DNA of 44,245 bases, from the IMG/VR virus record IMGVR_UViG_3300038678_000102, positions 1 to 44,245 of that record; one strand, written 5' to 3'. A program made the translations under genes and the position numbers. This DNA is from a virus. Positions 28,790 to 36,847 of the stretch are shown one piece after another (position 1 is the stretch's first letter; the number at the start of each line of letters is the position of its first letter). The notes under the pieces are model-generated. The model was given only the letters and a program-made list of their open reading frames with translations. It ran no database searches and was not told the DNA's origin.

Positions 28790-29175
28790 TACTCTCTCGC
28801 AAATATAGTTTTGTGAGTCAAAGTATAGCTCGAACCATTCACAACATCTTTCGGGGTTGCGAGAACAGTCCTACCTCCCAAGTCACCAGTAGACGATGCG
28901 TTTATTATCCCAACTTCCTTTATCGTATAAGTCCCCGTTACCGTGAATGTTTTAACAAATTGTACGGTGTCATTAGTTACATTTGTAGTTGTTCTTGTCG
29001 CAGTTACAGCTACTCTTTGAAGCCCAGAATCATCTATCTCGGTTCCAAGCGTTGTATCTGCGGCAGCAAATGCTGTGTCGCTAGTTCCCGTCATTACATA
29101 TGCCATCTTTAAGGGAGTCGATACCCCACCCCATAAATTTGCCATTTCCGCCAGTCCTGCATTCGGGATTCCCAT
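28789..29175 (-). CDS. small tail/structural protein (128 aa)
   Basis: A 128-residue Thr/Val-rich beta protein with YTIKEVGIINAS...RTVLATPKDVVNGSSYTLTHKTIF, the sort of sequence found in tail-fibre or fibre-attachment proteins. It sits between adaptor and nozzle genes, with a good GGAGGATTAATT site. Structural by context. Confidence 0.5.
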   Translation of the reverse strand: MGIPNAGLAEMANLWGGVSTPLKMAYVMTGTSDTAFAAADTTLGTEIDDSGLQRVAVTATRTTTNVTNDTVQFVKTFTVTGTYTIKEVGIINASSTGDLGGRTVLATPKDVVNGSSYTLTHKTIFARE

Positions 29176-29177
29176 AA

Positions 29178-29381
29178 TTAATCCTCCGTTGTCTCTTCCA
29201 GAATTAACTCTCCGTTTAAGGTTGGAGTAAACTCTGGATAAGTAGTTTTTATAAAATCTAAGGTTGCCCCGACTATATCTTTATCGTGTTGAGAATCGAA
29301 ACTACCCAAAAATCTTGCAACCTCAGAATTGAAATATACCTGCTCTATTATAACTTGTTTTATCTTAAACTTAGTAGCCAT
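29178..29381 (-). CDS. small hypothetical protein (67 aa)
   Basis: A 67-residue protein, basic strand at the N-terminus then an acidic helical C-terminus. It overlaps the adaptor gene by 11 bases. A joining protein between adaptor and tail genes is possible; nothing specific is visible. Confidence 0.55.
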   Translation of the reverse strand: MATKFKIKQVIIEQVYFNSEVARFLGSFDSQHDKDIVGATLDFIKTTYPEFTPTLNGELILEETTED

Positions 29382-30054
29382 GTTTTTGAGTGTGTTGGGT
29401 TGATGGTGTTAGTCGGTCTCTTGTGTACCTTTGCTGCCGCTCCTGCATACCCATTAAGTCTTGTATTGTTAATATAAACTCATCTCTCCATTCTTTGGCT
29501 TTCTCAAAATCACGCTTATACATAAACCCACGTATAATGGCGAACATCAAAATAGGTTCATCCCACTCTGCCCCGATTACCGTAGTCTGAGAACCAGTCA
29601 GTTCAGCGATGCGTTTCCTGTAGTAGACCGTGAAATTATATTCATCATCGAGGGTTGGGTAGAGATAGAGCTTACTGCCATATGGAGTCCAGAAGTTTGG
29701 TTCTGCCTCGCTATCTGCGTCTGCTCTGCCCGTTTGCTCAACATACCAGCCATGGTCTCTGTATTCTAACATGTTGTCGTTGGTCATATCCCAGACTGTA
29801 TGCACGAATATACTGTCAGGTGGTTTTGTTATATAAGCATCTCCATCATTGCCCGTTTCTGTAGTTGTAGTGTCGAGTTCGGGGAAACTAAACGTCTTCG
29901 GTACTTTAAACTTCCAGAACTTGTTGCGTGAAGTAACAGACCTATATGCCGTATTTATCCACTTCCCTTCCATTGAGTTCACATCTGCGGCAGCAAGACC
30001 ACCCAATGCCCAGAGTAGTTCTGATTTGAATAATGTAAAAATTTTATCTCCCAT
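29371..30054 (-). CDS. head-tail adaptor (tail tubular protein A-like)
   Basis: A 227-residue protein. Helical N-terminus (LLWALGGLAAADVNSMEGKWINTAYRSV), then PPDSIFVHTVWD, LEYRDHGWYVEQTGRADADSEAEPNFW and YYRKRIAEL, and a helical C-terminus. This series of motifs is typical of podovirus adaptors that join portal to nozzle. Followed in the operon by small genes and the nozzle-like gene. Confidence 0.7.
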   Translation of the reverse strand: MGDKIFTLFKSELLWALGGLAAADVNSMEGKWINTAYRSVTSRNKFWKFKVPKTFSFPELDTTTTETGNDGDAYITKPPDSIFVHTVWDMTNDNMLEYRDHGWYVEQTGRADADSEAEPNFWTPYGSKLYLYPTLDDEYNFTVYYRKRIAELTGSQTTVIGAEWDEPILMFAIIRGFMYKRDFEKAKEWRDEFILTIQDLMGMQERQQRYTRDRLTPSTQHTQKHGY

Positions 30055-30056
30055 AA

Positions 30057-30287
30057 TTACACCTTTCTTTTCTTGAATCCATAAATTCTCTTGAAGGAAG
30101 TTTCACTTATATTGTGCATCCGAGATACTCGTTTCTTCTGGGTTTCGCTTAGTTTCGGTGCCCACTTTTTAGGGTTCTGATGATAGGTAGCTGGAAGATA
30201 ACCCAATCTTGACCGATAAGTACTTGCCCCTCCAGTTCTTCTTACCCGCACTCCTAATGCACGACTATACTTAGCTTTTTTAGCCAT
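30057..30287 (-). CDS. small very basic protein (76 aa)
   Basis: A 76-residue Arg/Lys-rich protein (VRVRRTGGASTYRSRLGYL, KKRVSRMHNI...KRIYGFKKRKV) preceding the adaptor gene, with AGGAGATAAC before the ATG and dyad site 19 just upstream. Possibly DNA-binding or a capsid-interior protein. Not recognised. Confidence 0.6.
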   Translation of the reverse strand: MAKKAKYSRALGVRVRRTGGASTYRSRLGYLPATYHQNPKKWAPKLSETQKKRVSRMHNISETSFKRIYGFKKRKV

Positions 30288-30298
30288 GTTATCTCCTG

Positions 30299-30312
30299 TC
30301 TAACCCGATAGA
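30299..30312. repeat. dyad repeat site 19 (TCTAACCCGATAGA), late arm
   Basis: In the minus-strand direction the order is TTACCACGATG, TCTATCGGGTTAGA, CAGGAG, ATG of the 30057 gene, the same arrangement as plus-strand cassettes. It therefore tracks the direction of transcription. Confidence 0.8.
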
Positions 30313-30323
30313 CATCGTGGTAA

Positions 30324-31394
30324 TTAAGTTATCATTATTACTTGGGGTATCCACGTTACAGGGGTCTCGGTTGTCTCAGCCCCCCAAGTAAGTTCATTGT
30401 CACCTTCATTGATATTATAATATTCAAATTTAAGCCAATCTTCTGACCTGGCAACATCCGATATGCGAACTTCATCAACTACCCCATCCAGGTAATCATT
30501 AGAATTTATATATCGACCCAAGAAATTCTGGTCAACACTTACGGGAACACGTGATGTTGCATTGGTTCCCTTGCCTCCCATATTTAAATAAACAGCCCTA
30601 TTATTAGCAGCAACTTCTCTGGCAACCCAATATTCCCATACACCAGCAGTTACTTCGGTTGAAGTGTTTGCTGCTGAATAACCACCACTTTGTTTAACGC
30701 TAAATTGAACATATTCGGCTCCATCATCATCAAGTGCCCTGAGATGCCAATAATCATTTACAGAAGCACCAATAAAAAAAACCATCATTTCATCACCAAA
30801 AGCGAAGGGTAGCTGGTCTAAATTTACCCAGGCAGAAATCGTCATTGGTGCAGCAGTAACAAGTGCAGTGGCCGTATAGCCATAATCTGAACTTCCATCA
30901 AGATGCTGTCCTTTATATATTTTTCCAGTATCTTGATTGGGAAGCGTTCCTTGAGATGTTAATGTATTGCTATTACCTGAACTATCAAGAATATCCCCTG
31001 CGCTCTCATTCAGGTGATAAACACCCTTAAAATTAGCATCCCAAACATCGGCAGCACTTTCACCATCTACCGTCCCATCACCATCGTTATAATAAATATA
31101 AAGGTCTGTTCCAGAAGCATTATTGAGAACCCAGCCATCGGCAGACACCCAAAAATCTCCAGTTGCGGTACCCGTTGTTACATTAAAATATTCACGCTCA
31201 TATTTCAAGAGAGTTGTTCCATCTGTTTTCGTAAAGCGTATATCATATCCATTTGTTGAATCTGATACATGACCGCCAATATCATTATCGGCAGTAATAT
31301 CAACATACAAAGGAAACCAAGTTAAATCAGAATCTATATTTGCGTACTGGACAGTTATCTTTTTGCGATAATTCCAGCCACTCAACCACCCCAT
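30324..31394 (-). CDS. DUF2341 + LamG-lectin fibre protein
   Basis: A 356-residue protein. Residues 1-105 match the DUF2341 pattern (GWNYRKKITVQ, FPLYVDI, YDIRFTKTDGTTLLKYERE, LYIYYN). Residues about 115-320 form a LamG/concanavalin-type lectin (FKGVYHLNES, TISAWVNL, LDGVVDEVRISDVARS). A carbohydrate-binding tail fibre or decoration is the likely role. It is unusual to find this pair in a phage structural block. Confidence 0.75.
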   Translation of the reverse strand: MGWLSGWNYRKKITVQYANIDSDLTWFPLYVDITADNDIGGHVSDSTNGYDIRFTKTDGTTLLKYEREYFNVTTGTATGDFWVSADGWVLNNASGTDLYIYYNDGDGTVDGESAADVWDANFKGVYHLNESAGDILDSSGNSNTLTSQGTLPNQDTGKIYKGQHLDGSSDYGYTATALVTAAPMTISAWVNLDQLPFAFGDEMMVFFIGASVNDYWHLRALDDDGAEYVQFSVKQSGGYSAANTSTEVTAGVWEYWVAREVAANNRAVYLNMGGKGTNATSRVPVSVDQNFLGRYINSNDYLDGVVDEVRISDVARSEDWLKFEYYNINEGDNELTWGAETTETPVTWIPQVIMIT

Positions 31395-31404
31395 TTATTT
31401 CTCC

Positions 31405-33186
31405 TTATACTCCAACAGTTGTTACGGCAAATGTGCAAGTAACACTTAATCCATTAGGTGCTGTTCCCGAATGAATGGCATCCACGTCGATATAAATCTG
31501 GTCGCCTTCACTTATATCATCATTATCAGCCTCTACGACTCCATCAGAAGCAAAATACTCAGCCGAAAGTGTAACCTTAGTCCCAAGCATATCTACATCA
31601 CTACCTGCCCGTCTTCTTCTAATCTGGATGTCAGTTGTATTCGTGACTCCCTGGGAGTAAACCGAGGCCACAACATCTACTAAACTCATGGTGTCCATTT
31701 CGGCGGGTACAGTGAAGGCTACTTTGCCATCTGCCACCGTGACAGCATCATCGTGTTCATGCACGGCAATACAAAAGGCTTTTTTTCCATAGTTTGAACC
31801 CTCTAACGCATCGGGAGTAATTGTGCGACCCGTATCTGTTCCTGTATTTACTTCAGAGGCATCAGCAAGTTCTGATTTCCCCGCTAAAGATGTAGTTGCA
31901 GCAGAAACCAGGTCTGTTACATCAGTATCTACTGAAAGAACCCCTGAATCTGCTCGGATTAGCCCCGTAAGAGCAGTGGGGATTGTAACCGTCCCAGTAG
32001 CAGTCAATACCCCCGTAGAAAGCGACAATGACGTTATTGCACCAAGTTTATCCCACGAATACTGAGTCGGGGCTAACTGTTGCATTGAGGTTGCTGTCGG
32101 GCTAGTCCCAGCCGTTCTTGTTCTTTCTATCTTTATCCAATATTTACTCGCTTCCCCATTTACCGTATCGGTTGCCCAAGTCGCCAAAGATGCTGCCGTG
32201 TACCTCACACTCCCATCCTGAGTTGCACCATCCGTATCATCGGCAGGAAAAAATTCAGTGTAGTTTGAACTACCCGTAGAAAAGTAGAACTTAAGGTGCA
32301 TGTTTTTTGTTGCCACGACTGAAAATATAAACTTTATTTCCGAAAATGTATTAGCATGACCTACATAAAGTAAGTCATCTTTATCATCCCAAATGCTTAC
32401 AGTTCCAGTTGTAACGTCAACCCACGTTGGGCCATCATTGTCGTATTCCCAAATCTTATCGGCATTTGCAAATGTACCTATCTCTTGATGTAGGACATGT
32501 ATGCCTTCATGTGTGCCCAGTGCTGCGATATCAATACTTCCAGAACCAGAACGCTTAATATCTATACCGTGTAAATCACCACCAGTAGAGCCAGCAGTGG
32601 CGAGAATTACATCTATTGCGGTATATTCTTCTGCTGCCACAGCTGATGTGGCATCCAAGTCAACATGAATTTCCCCATCAGCATGGAGGGCATGGTTTCC
32701 ACTAAGAATAGATGGAGATTCTGCGTGTATGCAGTCTATGTGTGGATTATTTGTTAGACTTATACCACTTAAATCAACGTGTATCCCGTGAATATCAGCC
32801 CCCAATGCACTTGGGTCTAAATTTTCTCCACCAATATGTATTCCATCCCACTCGGCATCTACGGTATCTAGCGCAGCACTTGGGGTTATATCTATGACAT
32901 CGCCAGTACCAGTAAAGCCTGGATTAAGGTCAATAAGCAACGCAGTAGACATGGTTATGTCTAATTCACCAGTTAAATTCAAACCAGCGAGAGTAGGAAT
33001 TGCACTCGATGCCAAACCTAGGGTTACATAGTCACCGCCATCTGCGTAGCTGAAATCGGAACTAACTCTTAATACACCATCACTTGAAGCTGCACCCAAG
33101 TATCCAGGCGTGGCGGCAGAGTCTATCCCTACCTGTTCATCCGCACTTCCTTCTCTATTGTGTAAATTAAATGTTTCGTTAGCCAT
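31405..33186 (-). CDS. tail fibre protein
   Basis: A 593-residue Ser/Thr/Asp/Gly-rich protein. The middle holds repeated short beta strands of the HGIHV/GIHIGG kind (about 95-245), a fold typical of trimeric fibres. ASEVNTGTDTGRTITPDAL (about 462-480) resembles the A.E...GTD..R.ITP motif of tail fibres. The C-terminal part (500-593) is a beta-rich head region. It is the largest fibre in the window. Confidence 0.7.
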   Translation of the reverse strand: MANETFNLHNREGSADEQVGIDSAATPGYLGAASSDGVLRVSSDFSYADGGDYVTLGLASSAIPTLAGLNLTGELDITMSTALLIDLNPGFTGTGDVIDITPSAALDTVDAEWDGIHIGGENLDPSALGADIHGIHVDLSGISLTNNPHIDCIHAESPSILSGNHALHADGEIHVDLDATSAVAAEEYTAIDVILATAGSTGGDLHGIDIKRSGSGSIDIAALGTHEGIHVLHQEIGTFANADKIWEYDNDGPTWVDVTTGTVSIWDDKDDLLYVGHANTFSEIKFIFSVVATKNMHLKFYFSTGSSNYTEFFPADDTDGATQDGSVRYTAASLATWATDTVNGEASKYWIKIERTRTAGTSPTATSMQQLAPTQYSWDKLGAITSLSLSTGVLTATGTVTIPTALTGLIRADSGVLSVDTDVTDLVSAATTSLAGKSELADASEVNTGTDTGRTITPDALEGSNYGKKAFCIAVHEHDDAVTVADGKVAFTVPAEMDTMSLVDVVASVYSQGVTNTTDIQIRRRRAGSDVDMLGTKVTLSAEYFASDGVVEADNDDISEGDQIYIDVDAIHSGTAPNGLSVTCTFAVTTVGV

Positions 33187-33197
33187 TTTAAAATATC

Positions 33198-33341
33198 CTA
33201 TTTTTTTTCTTCTTTTATCGGTCTATCCAGAAGTTGCATTATTTCCACAACTACTGGGGCTTCACCACCCTTGATGTCTACCCTTGCTAAAAGCCTTAAA
33301 ATGTTATCTCTTACATTCTTGGGAATTTCATATTTTGCCAT
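33198..33341 (-). CDS. small hypothetical protein (47 aa)
   Basis: ATG 33341 after GAGGATATTTTG shares one base with the upstream stop (TGATG). A 47-residue protein, helix then strand, with a charged end (DRPIKEEKK). Not recognised. Confidence 0.6.
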   Translation of the reverse strand: MAKYEIPKNVRDNILRLLARVDIKGGEAPVVVEIMQLLDRPIKEEKK

Positions 33342-33505
33342 CAAAATATCCTCATATTAAGTATTTTCCATATTGCTTTTAATAATCTTTTAAACCAGTG
33401 TTCTTTCTCAACTGGTCTTTCCTCGACTATATCAAATGTCGGGCAGTACATAATCTCGCCAAAGGGTCTTTTCTTCTGGTTACGGTTATACAGCGTGAGG
33501 GGCAT
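33341..33505 (-). CDS. small basic protein (54 aa)
   Basis: ATG 33505 overlaps the previous stop by one base (TAATG). The 54-residue product is basic and aromatic, with a C-terminal amphipathic helix (HWFKRLLKAIWKIL). Its stop shares a base with the next ATG. No family. Confidence 0.6.
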   Translation of the reverse strand: MPLTLYNRNQKKRPFGEIMYCPTFDIVEERPVEKEHWFKRLLKAIWKILNMRIF

Positions 33506-33828
33506 TAGCGTTCTTTGATGCCCACGTTTACCGAAAAGGTGAACGAACCACTAACAGTGTAATAAAGTGCCATTTTCTCACCTATCGCATATTCAATATA
33601 TCCAACATCTACCCCCGTAGCATTTTTCTGGTCAAAGGTAGCGAGCGTGTGCCATTTAGTACTAAGTGAGTCGTATATCTTGATGGTTAAATCTAATGTT
33701 CCACTTGCCGCCGTTATGTCTAAATAAATTGTTGCCTCTTTGCCGTGCTTAGTTATGACAGGAGTTGCCGAAGTATTGCTACTCGACGATGCCGTACCGC
33801 TGTATAATTTCTGTATATATGAAATCAT
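33505..33828 (-). CDS. small beta-rich structural protein (107 aa)
   Basis: A 107-residue protein with strands alternating between TIYLDITAASGTLDLTIKIYD and YYTVSGSFTFSVNVGIKER, a pattern of small virion beta-sandwich proteins (head-tail or fibre accessory). It starts directly after the upstream stop. Structural by composition and context. Confidence 0.55.
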   Translation of the reverse strand: MISYIQKLYSGTASSSSNTSATPVITKHGKEATIYLDITAASGTLDLTIKIYDSLSTKWHTLATFDQKNATGVDVGYIEYAIGEKMALYYTVSGSFTFSVNVGIKER

Positions 33829-34014
33829 CTATACCCTCGTAACATTTTTTAGCTCTATTCCAACCTTCTTGAGTTTGCCCATAATTTCTGATGCCAACTG
33901 TTCGAAGTGAACTACCCTCTTGTCGAGTAGGTTGTGTTTCTTTTCAATCCCCTCAACCCATTCTACGATACTTTTAAGGGGTTCGGTAAGCCTAACCGTT
34001 TTGGGATCATACAT
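33829..34014 (-). CDS. small helical protein (61 aa)
   Basis: I start at ATG 34014 (after GGGGGGCGG), 39 bases inside the longer frame, which would need a TTG start within the GroES-like gene. The product has coiled-coil-like helices (LKSIVEWVEGIEKKHNLLDKRVVHFEQL). Not recognised. Confidence 0.6.
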   Translation of the reverse strand: MYDPKTVRLTEPLKSIVEWVEGIEKKHNLLDKRVVHFEQLASEIMGKLKKVGIELKNVTRV

Positions 34015-34330
34015 ATCCGCCCCCCACTTTTGTAGTAATATTATGTTCGACAATTATTCTGTGTAATGATGATTTTGTAAAGGTCTCTTCTACTTGAAGA
34101 TGCGTCCCTTCGTGATAAGGGATAAGTATTGTATCCCCCTCTTTTAGTTCCTCAACATCCTTGCCAACTGCGATAACCATGGCTTTCTCGGTGTATTCTC
34201 TATGTTGCTCTGGCATTTCAATTAAACCCAATTTCTTAATTCTGGGCAGAATATAGATATAAACATTGTTTCTAAGGGGCTCTATATCCTTTAAAACTTT
34301 TTCCTTTATCTCATCTGGTATTACTGGCAT
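34007..34330 (-). CDS. GroES/Cpn10-like co-chaperonin
   Basis: A 107-residue protein with the 10-kDa chaperonin layout: NVYIYILPRIKKLGLIEMPEQ (mobile-loop region), then KAMVIAVGKDVEELKEGDTILIPYHEGTHL (the V.avG......vk.GD.Vl....gt pattern) and a last strand RIIVEHNITTKV. Length is close to GroES. Phages use such proteins with GroEL to fold the capsid protein (T4 gp31). The mobile loop sequence is divergent, so function is probable, not certain. Confidence 0.6.
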   Translation of the reverse strand: MPVIPDEIKEKVLKDIEPLRNNVYIYILPRIKKLGLIEMPEQHREYTEKAMVIAVGKDVEELKEGDTILIPYHEGTHLQVEETFTKSSLHRIIVEHNITTKVGGGYV

Positions 34331-34602
34331 TATACAATCCCCTTTTCTGGTAATTCCCGATCATGGTCGGGTTCGTCCCAAGGCTCGTCATCTGCGTCCT
34401 TTTTACTGAAACGCCATGTGTAGTGACTGAGACAAAACCAAATTCCATCTCTCTCAACCATTAAATTCTCTGGATACTGTCTGCCATACCAATTCGTCTG
34501 CTCGGTATCTTCATCTGTTTCCGACCAATTTCCGCCGCATAAATGACATGCCCTAAATTTCTCCCCGATATAATCTCTGGGGTTGAAGCGCATATATTTC
34601 AT
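34330..34602 (-). CDS. zinc-binding small protein (90 aa)
   Basis: A 90-residue protein with CHLC (19-22) and CLSH (about 57-60), a likely zinc site, between a basic N-terminus and a very acidic Pro/Asp-rich C-terminus (DADDEPWDEPDHDREL). No family. Confidence 0.65.
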   Translation of the reverse strand: MKYMRFNPRDYIGEKFRACHLCGGNWSETDEDTEQTNWYGRQYPENLMVERDGIWFCLSHYTWRFSKKDADDEPWDEPDHDRELPEKGIV

Positions 34603-34604
34603 GA

Positions 34605-35153
34605 TTAGGTATAGATATAAACGTAAGCTCCGCCACTTATGGTCTCAACTGATAAATTCGGAAGGGAAAATCCATTACCGAAATCAAAGGGTATAGTATC
34701 CTTGGTGTTCCCAAATGCCTTCAGAAAATCATAACTTGTGTACGTTTTCCATTCATAATTATAACTGGAATCTTCATCAGTCCAAGGGTCATCCCATACA
34801 ACCACAACGGTATTTGTCCCAGCAGTTTTTACTAAAGCTGGCACATTAACATTCGCTGACGTTCCCGTGCTTCGGGTAATCTCAAACACAGAACCATCAA
34901 CAACAGCAGAGGGCAAAATTGTCCCACCAGATATTGTCAAGGTATCAGTACTACTAATTGCACCCGTCTCAGTTTCATCATAAGTAGAATCACTACCAAG
35001 TGCAATCTCAGATGCAACATCGAAATACGTGAGTAACACTTGGTCACCAGTATTATTCGGGACAAAGACAACCTTTTTAACTACCACGGGGCCAACTTTC
35101 AACAACCCCGCTGTATCGCATTTCCATATTCTCCCATAAGTTGAATTACTCAT
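34605..35153 (-). CDS. beta-rich structural protein (182 aa)
   Basis: A 182-residue protein, Thr/Val/Ser-rich, with strands throughout and VVVVWDDPW and AYVYIYT toward the end; no enzymatic motif. Context suggests a head or fibre component. Start overlaps the zinc-ribbon gene by eight bases, with GGAGAAAATA before the ATG. Confidence 0.5.
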   Translation of the reverse strand: MSNSTYGRIWKCDTAGLLKVGPVVVKKVVFVPNNTGDQVLLTYFDVASEIALGSDSTYDETETGAISSTDTLTISGGTILPSAVVDGSVFEITRSTGTSANVNVPALVKTAGTNTVVVVWDDPWTDEDSSYNYEWKTYTSYDFLKAFGNTKDTIPFDFGNGFSLPNLSVETISGGAYVYIYT

Positions 35154-35346
35154 TATTTTCTCCTATTCTTTGCCCACACGATGGGCAATGTTCGACGTAA
35201 AGATAAAACCAAATGCCCGTAGGCTCTTTAGCTTTTTTTATAAAATACTTCTTTGAATAAAAATCCATAGCAGGCAACCTGTCTCCTGGTTTGTTAATAA
35301 GCCCATCCGCCACCGCCATCTTGAACTTGTTACAACAGTATTTCAC
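35146..35346 (-). CDS. zinc-binding small protein (66 aa)
   Basis: GTG 35346 overlaps the previous stop (GTGA). A CC near the start and CPSCG toward the end (54-58) make one zinc site; the middle is basic and aromatic (FYSKKYFIKKAKEP). The IWFYLYVEHCPSCGQ end resembles the CPACG-type family at 15150 and 43926. Confidence 0.6.
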   Translation of the reverse strand: MKYCCNKFKMAVADGLINKPGDRLPAMDFYSKKYFIKKAKEPTGIWFYLYVEHCPSCGQRIGENNE

Positions 35347-35972
35347 TTTTTTTCGTCTGGAGCTGCCTCAACCGTTACTGCCCTGGTCACTATATGTCCA
35401 AAAACCAAATTCGTATCACACCAAACATCAATACCCTTTTTCTTACAATTAGCATAAAACTGGACATCCTCACCTGGATAACGTGCAAGTTTTGAATTCC
35501 ATCGCATTGTAAAACATGGTAAATTGAGCTTTTCAAACACTTCGGGTTTCATCATCACGCCACCCATTCCCATGGCATCTACCCTAATTACACCATGACC
35601 TGGTACAACCTTTCTTGGTAACATAATTCCATCATTGTGAAGAAAATCCCACACATTTACTGCACCAGTCATGCTATGGGGAGTCAATCCGCCCACAACT
35701 GACTTATCCGTATCTATGTGTTTCATTAGAACTTCGGGAGTATCCTCTGGGTAAAGTTGGTCTGCATCAATCCATAATATGTAATCTGGTTTATGTCGTC
35801 GGGCTGCTAGAACCAATGCATCTCGCATTGTATCCATGTAACAGCTAGAATGAGTAATGAGCATTAAATCGTATTTACCATACGCATAATAATTCATTTT
35901 ATTCCAACTATGGAAAAACAAAGATGGAATATAATCCCAAGAAAGTGGGATACATGCAACTATACGTTTCAT
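35343..35972 (-). CDS. GT-A-type glycosyltransferase-like protein, copy 1
   Basis: A 209-residue protein. CIPLSWDYIPSLFFHSW opens it; YILWIDADQLYPEDTPE gives the DxD motif (Asp69-Ala-Asp71) that holds the metal-nucleotide sugar. The later block KSVVGGLTPH...GVIRVDAMGMGGVMM and DVWCDTNLVFGHIVT matches the tandem paralogue. Probably glycosylates a virion or cell-surface component. Confidence 0.75.
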   Translation of the reverse strand: MKRIVACIPLSWDYIPSLFFHSWNKMNYYAYGKYDLMLITHSSCYMDTMRDALVLAARRHKPDYILWIDADQLYPEDTPEVLMKHIDTDKSVVGGLTPHSMTGAVNVWDFLHNDGIMLPRKVVPGHGVIRVDAMGMGGVMMKPEVFEKLNLPCFTMRWNSKLARYPGEDVQFYANCKKKGIDVWCDTNLVFGHIVTRAVTVEAAPDEKK

Positions 35973-36622
35973 GAAGCCTCCTTGATGCTTATCGGATGAG
36001 TTATGATGTGGTCAAAAGCTAAATTTGTATCACACCACACATCTATATGAAACTTCTTACAGTTGACATAAAATTTAGTATCCTCACCAGGTCGCTCTTT
36101 TATCTTCGGATTCCACTGTGTTTTAAACCAGGGATAATCCATGTCTTTAAGAACCTTCGGAGTCATCATGATTCCACCAAATCCCATCGCATCTACCTTA
36201 ATCACTCCCTGTCCCAGCTTAACATCTTTTCTTCTCTTAATTATCCCCTCGGGATTAGTTATGTTATACACCAGGGGTATCTGAGTACCCTTGCCTGGCG
36301 TTAATCCCCCAACTACAGATTTCCCACTGTCAATGTGCTTCATTAAGGTTTCAGGTGTTTTTTGGGGATAAAACTGGTCTGCGTCCAAAAATAAGATGTA
36401 ATCAGGATTGTATTCCATGGCAGACTTTCCTAGATTATCTCGCATTTCGTCTAGGTAGCAGTTGTTGCCGAAAAGCAACCTCATTTCGTAACGCCCCATA
36501 GAATAGGCGTGCATCAGATACCAACTAAGGAAGAAATACTTGGGGATGAACTCCCATGAGAGAGGTATACAACACGCTATTTCTGGGCGTTTTCGGGTAG
36601 ATTTCCCTATTTCATGAATCAT
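35969..36622 (-). CDS. GT-A-type glycosyltransferase-like protein, copy 2
   Basis: A 217-residue paralogue of the 35343 protein: CCIPLSWEFIPKYFFLSW, ILFLDADQFYP (DxD at 80-82), LMKHIDSGKSVVGGLTP, VIKVDAMGFGGIMM and HIDVWCDTNLAFDHIIT all correspond. Tandem duplication followed by divergence. The genes overlap by four bases. Not a pseudogene: the DxD and conserved blocks are intact. Confidence 0.75.
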   Translation of the reverse strand: MIHEIGKSTRKRPEIACCIPLSWEFIPKYFFLSWYLMHAYSMGRYEMRLLFGNNCYLDEMRDNLGKSAMEYNPDYILFLDADQFYPQKTPETLMKHIDSGKSVVGGLTPGKGTQIPLVYNITNPEGIIKRRKDVKLGQGVIKVDAMGFGGIMMTPKVLKDMDYPWFKTQWNPKIKERPGEDTKFYVNCKKFHIDVWCDTNLAFDHIITHPISIKEAS

Positions 36623-36627
36623 TGATA

Positions 36628-36837
36628 CTATGGTTGTTTTAATTTCCCAATATTTCTCTCACCATCGCCAGAACAGCTGGGACAAACACTCTGCCCCTGT
36701 CCTATCGTACCAGTTCCTCCGCAAGGGCCACAAATTCCCACGCTTTGAAATTGAAGTGCGCTTACTTTGTCATCAACCTCATCAATTTTTCCCATTGCAT
36801 CGTCTATTTTATCCATAACATCATCTATTGTTGCCAT
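36628..36837 (-). CDS. coiled-coil + DnaJ-type zinc-finger microprotein
   Basis: A 69-residue protein. The first 28 residues form a heptad helix (IDDVMDKIDDAMGKIDEVDDKVSAL), followed by CGPCGGTG and CPSCSGDG (about 36-59), two CxxCxGxG-type knuckles as in DnaJ. Between sulfotransferase and glycosyltransferases; perhaps an assembly or chaperone adaptor. Compare 9332. Confidence 0.7.
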   Translation of the reverse strand: MATIDDVMDKIDDAMGKIDEVDDKVSALQFQSVGICGPCGGTGTIGQGQSVCPSCSGDGERNIGKLKQP

Positions 36838-36847
36838 TTATTTCTCC

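Noticed and set aside
23724-33186. Diversity-generating retroelement acting on the tail fibres
   Set aside because: No reverse transcriptase and no paired template/variable repeat was found among the fibre genes.
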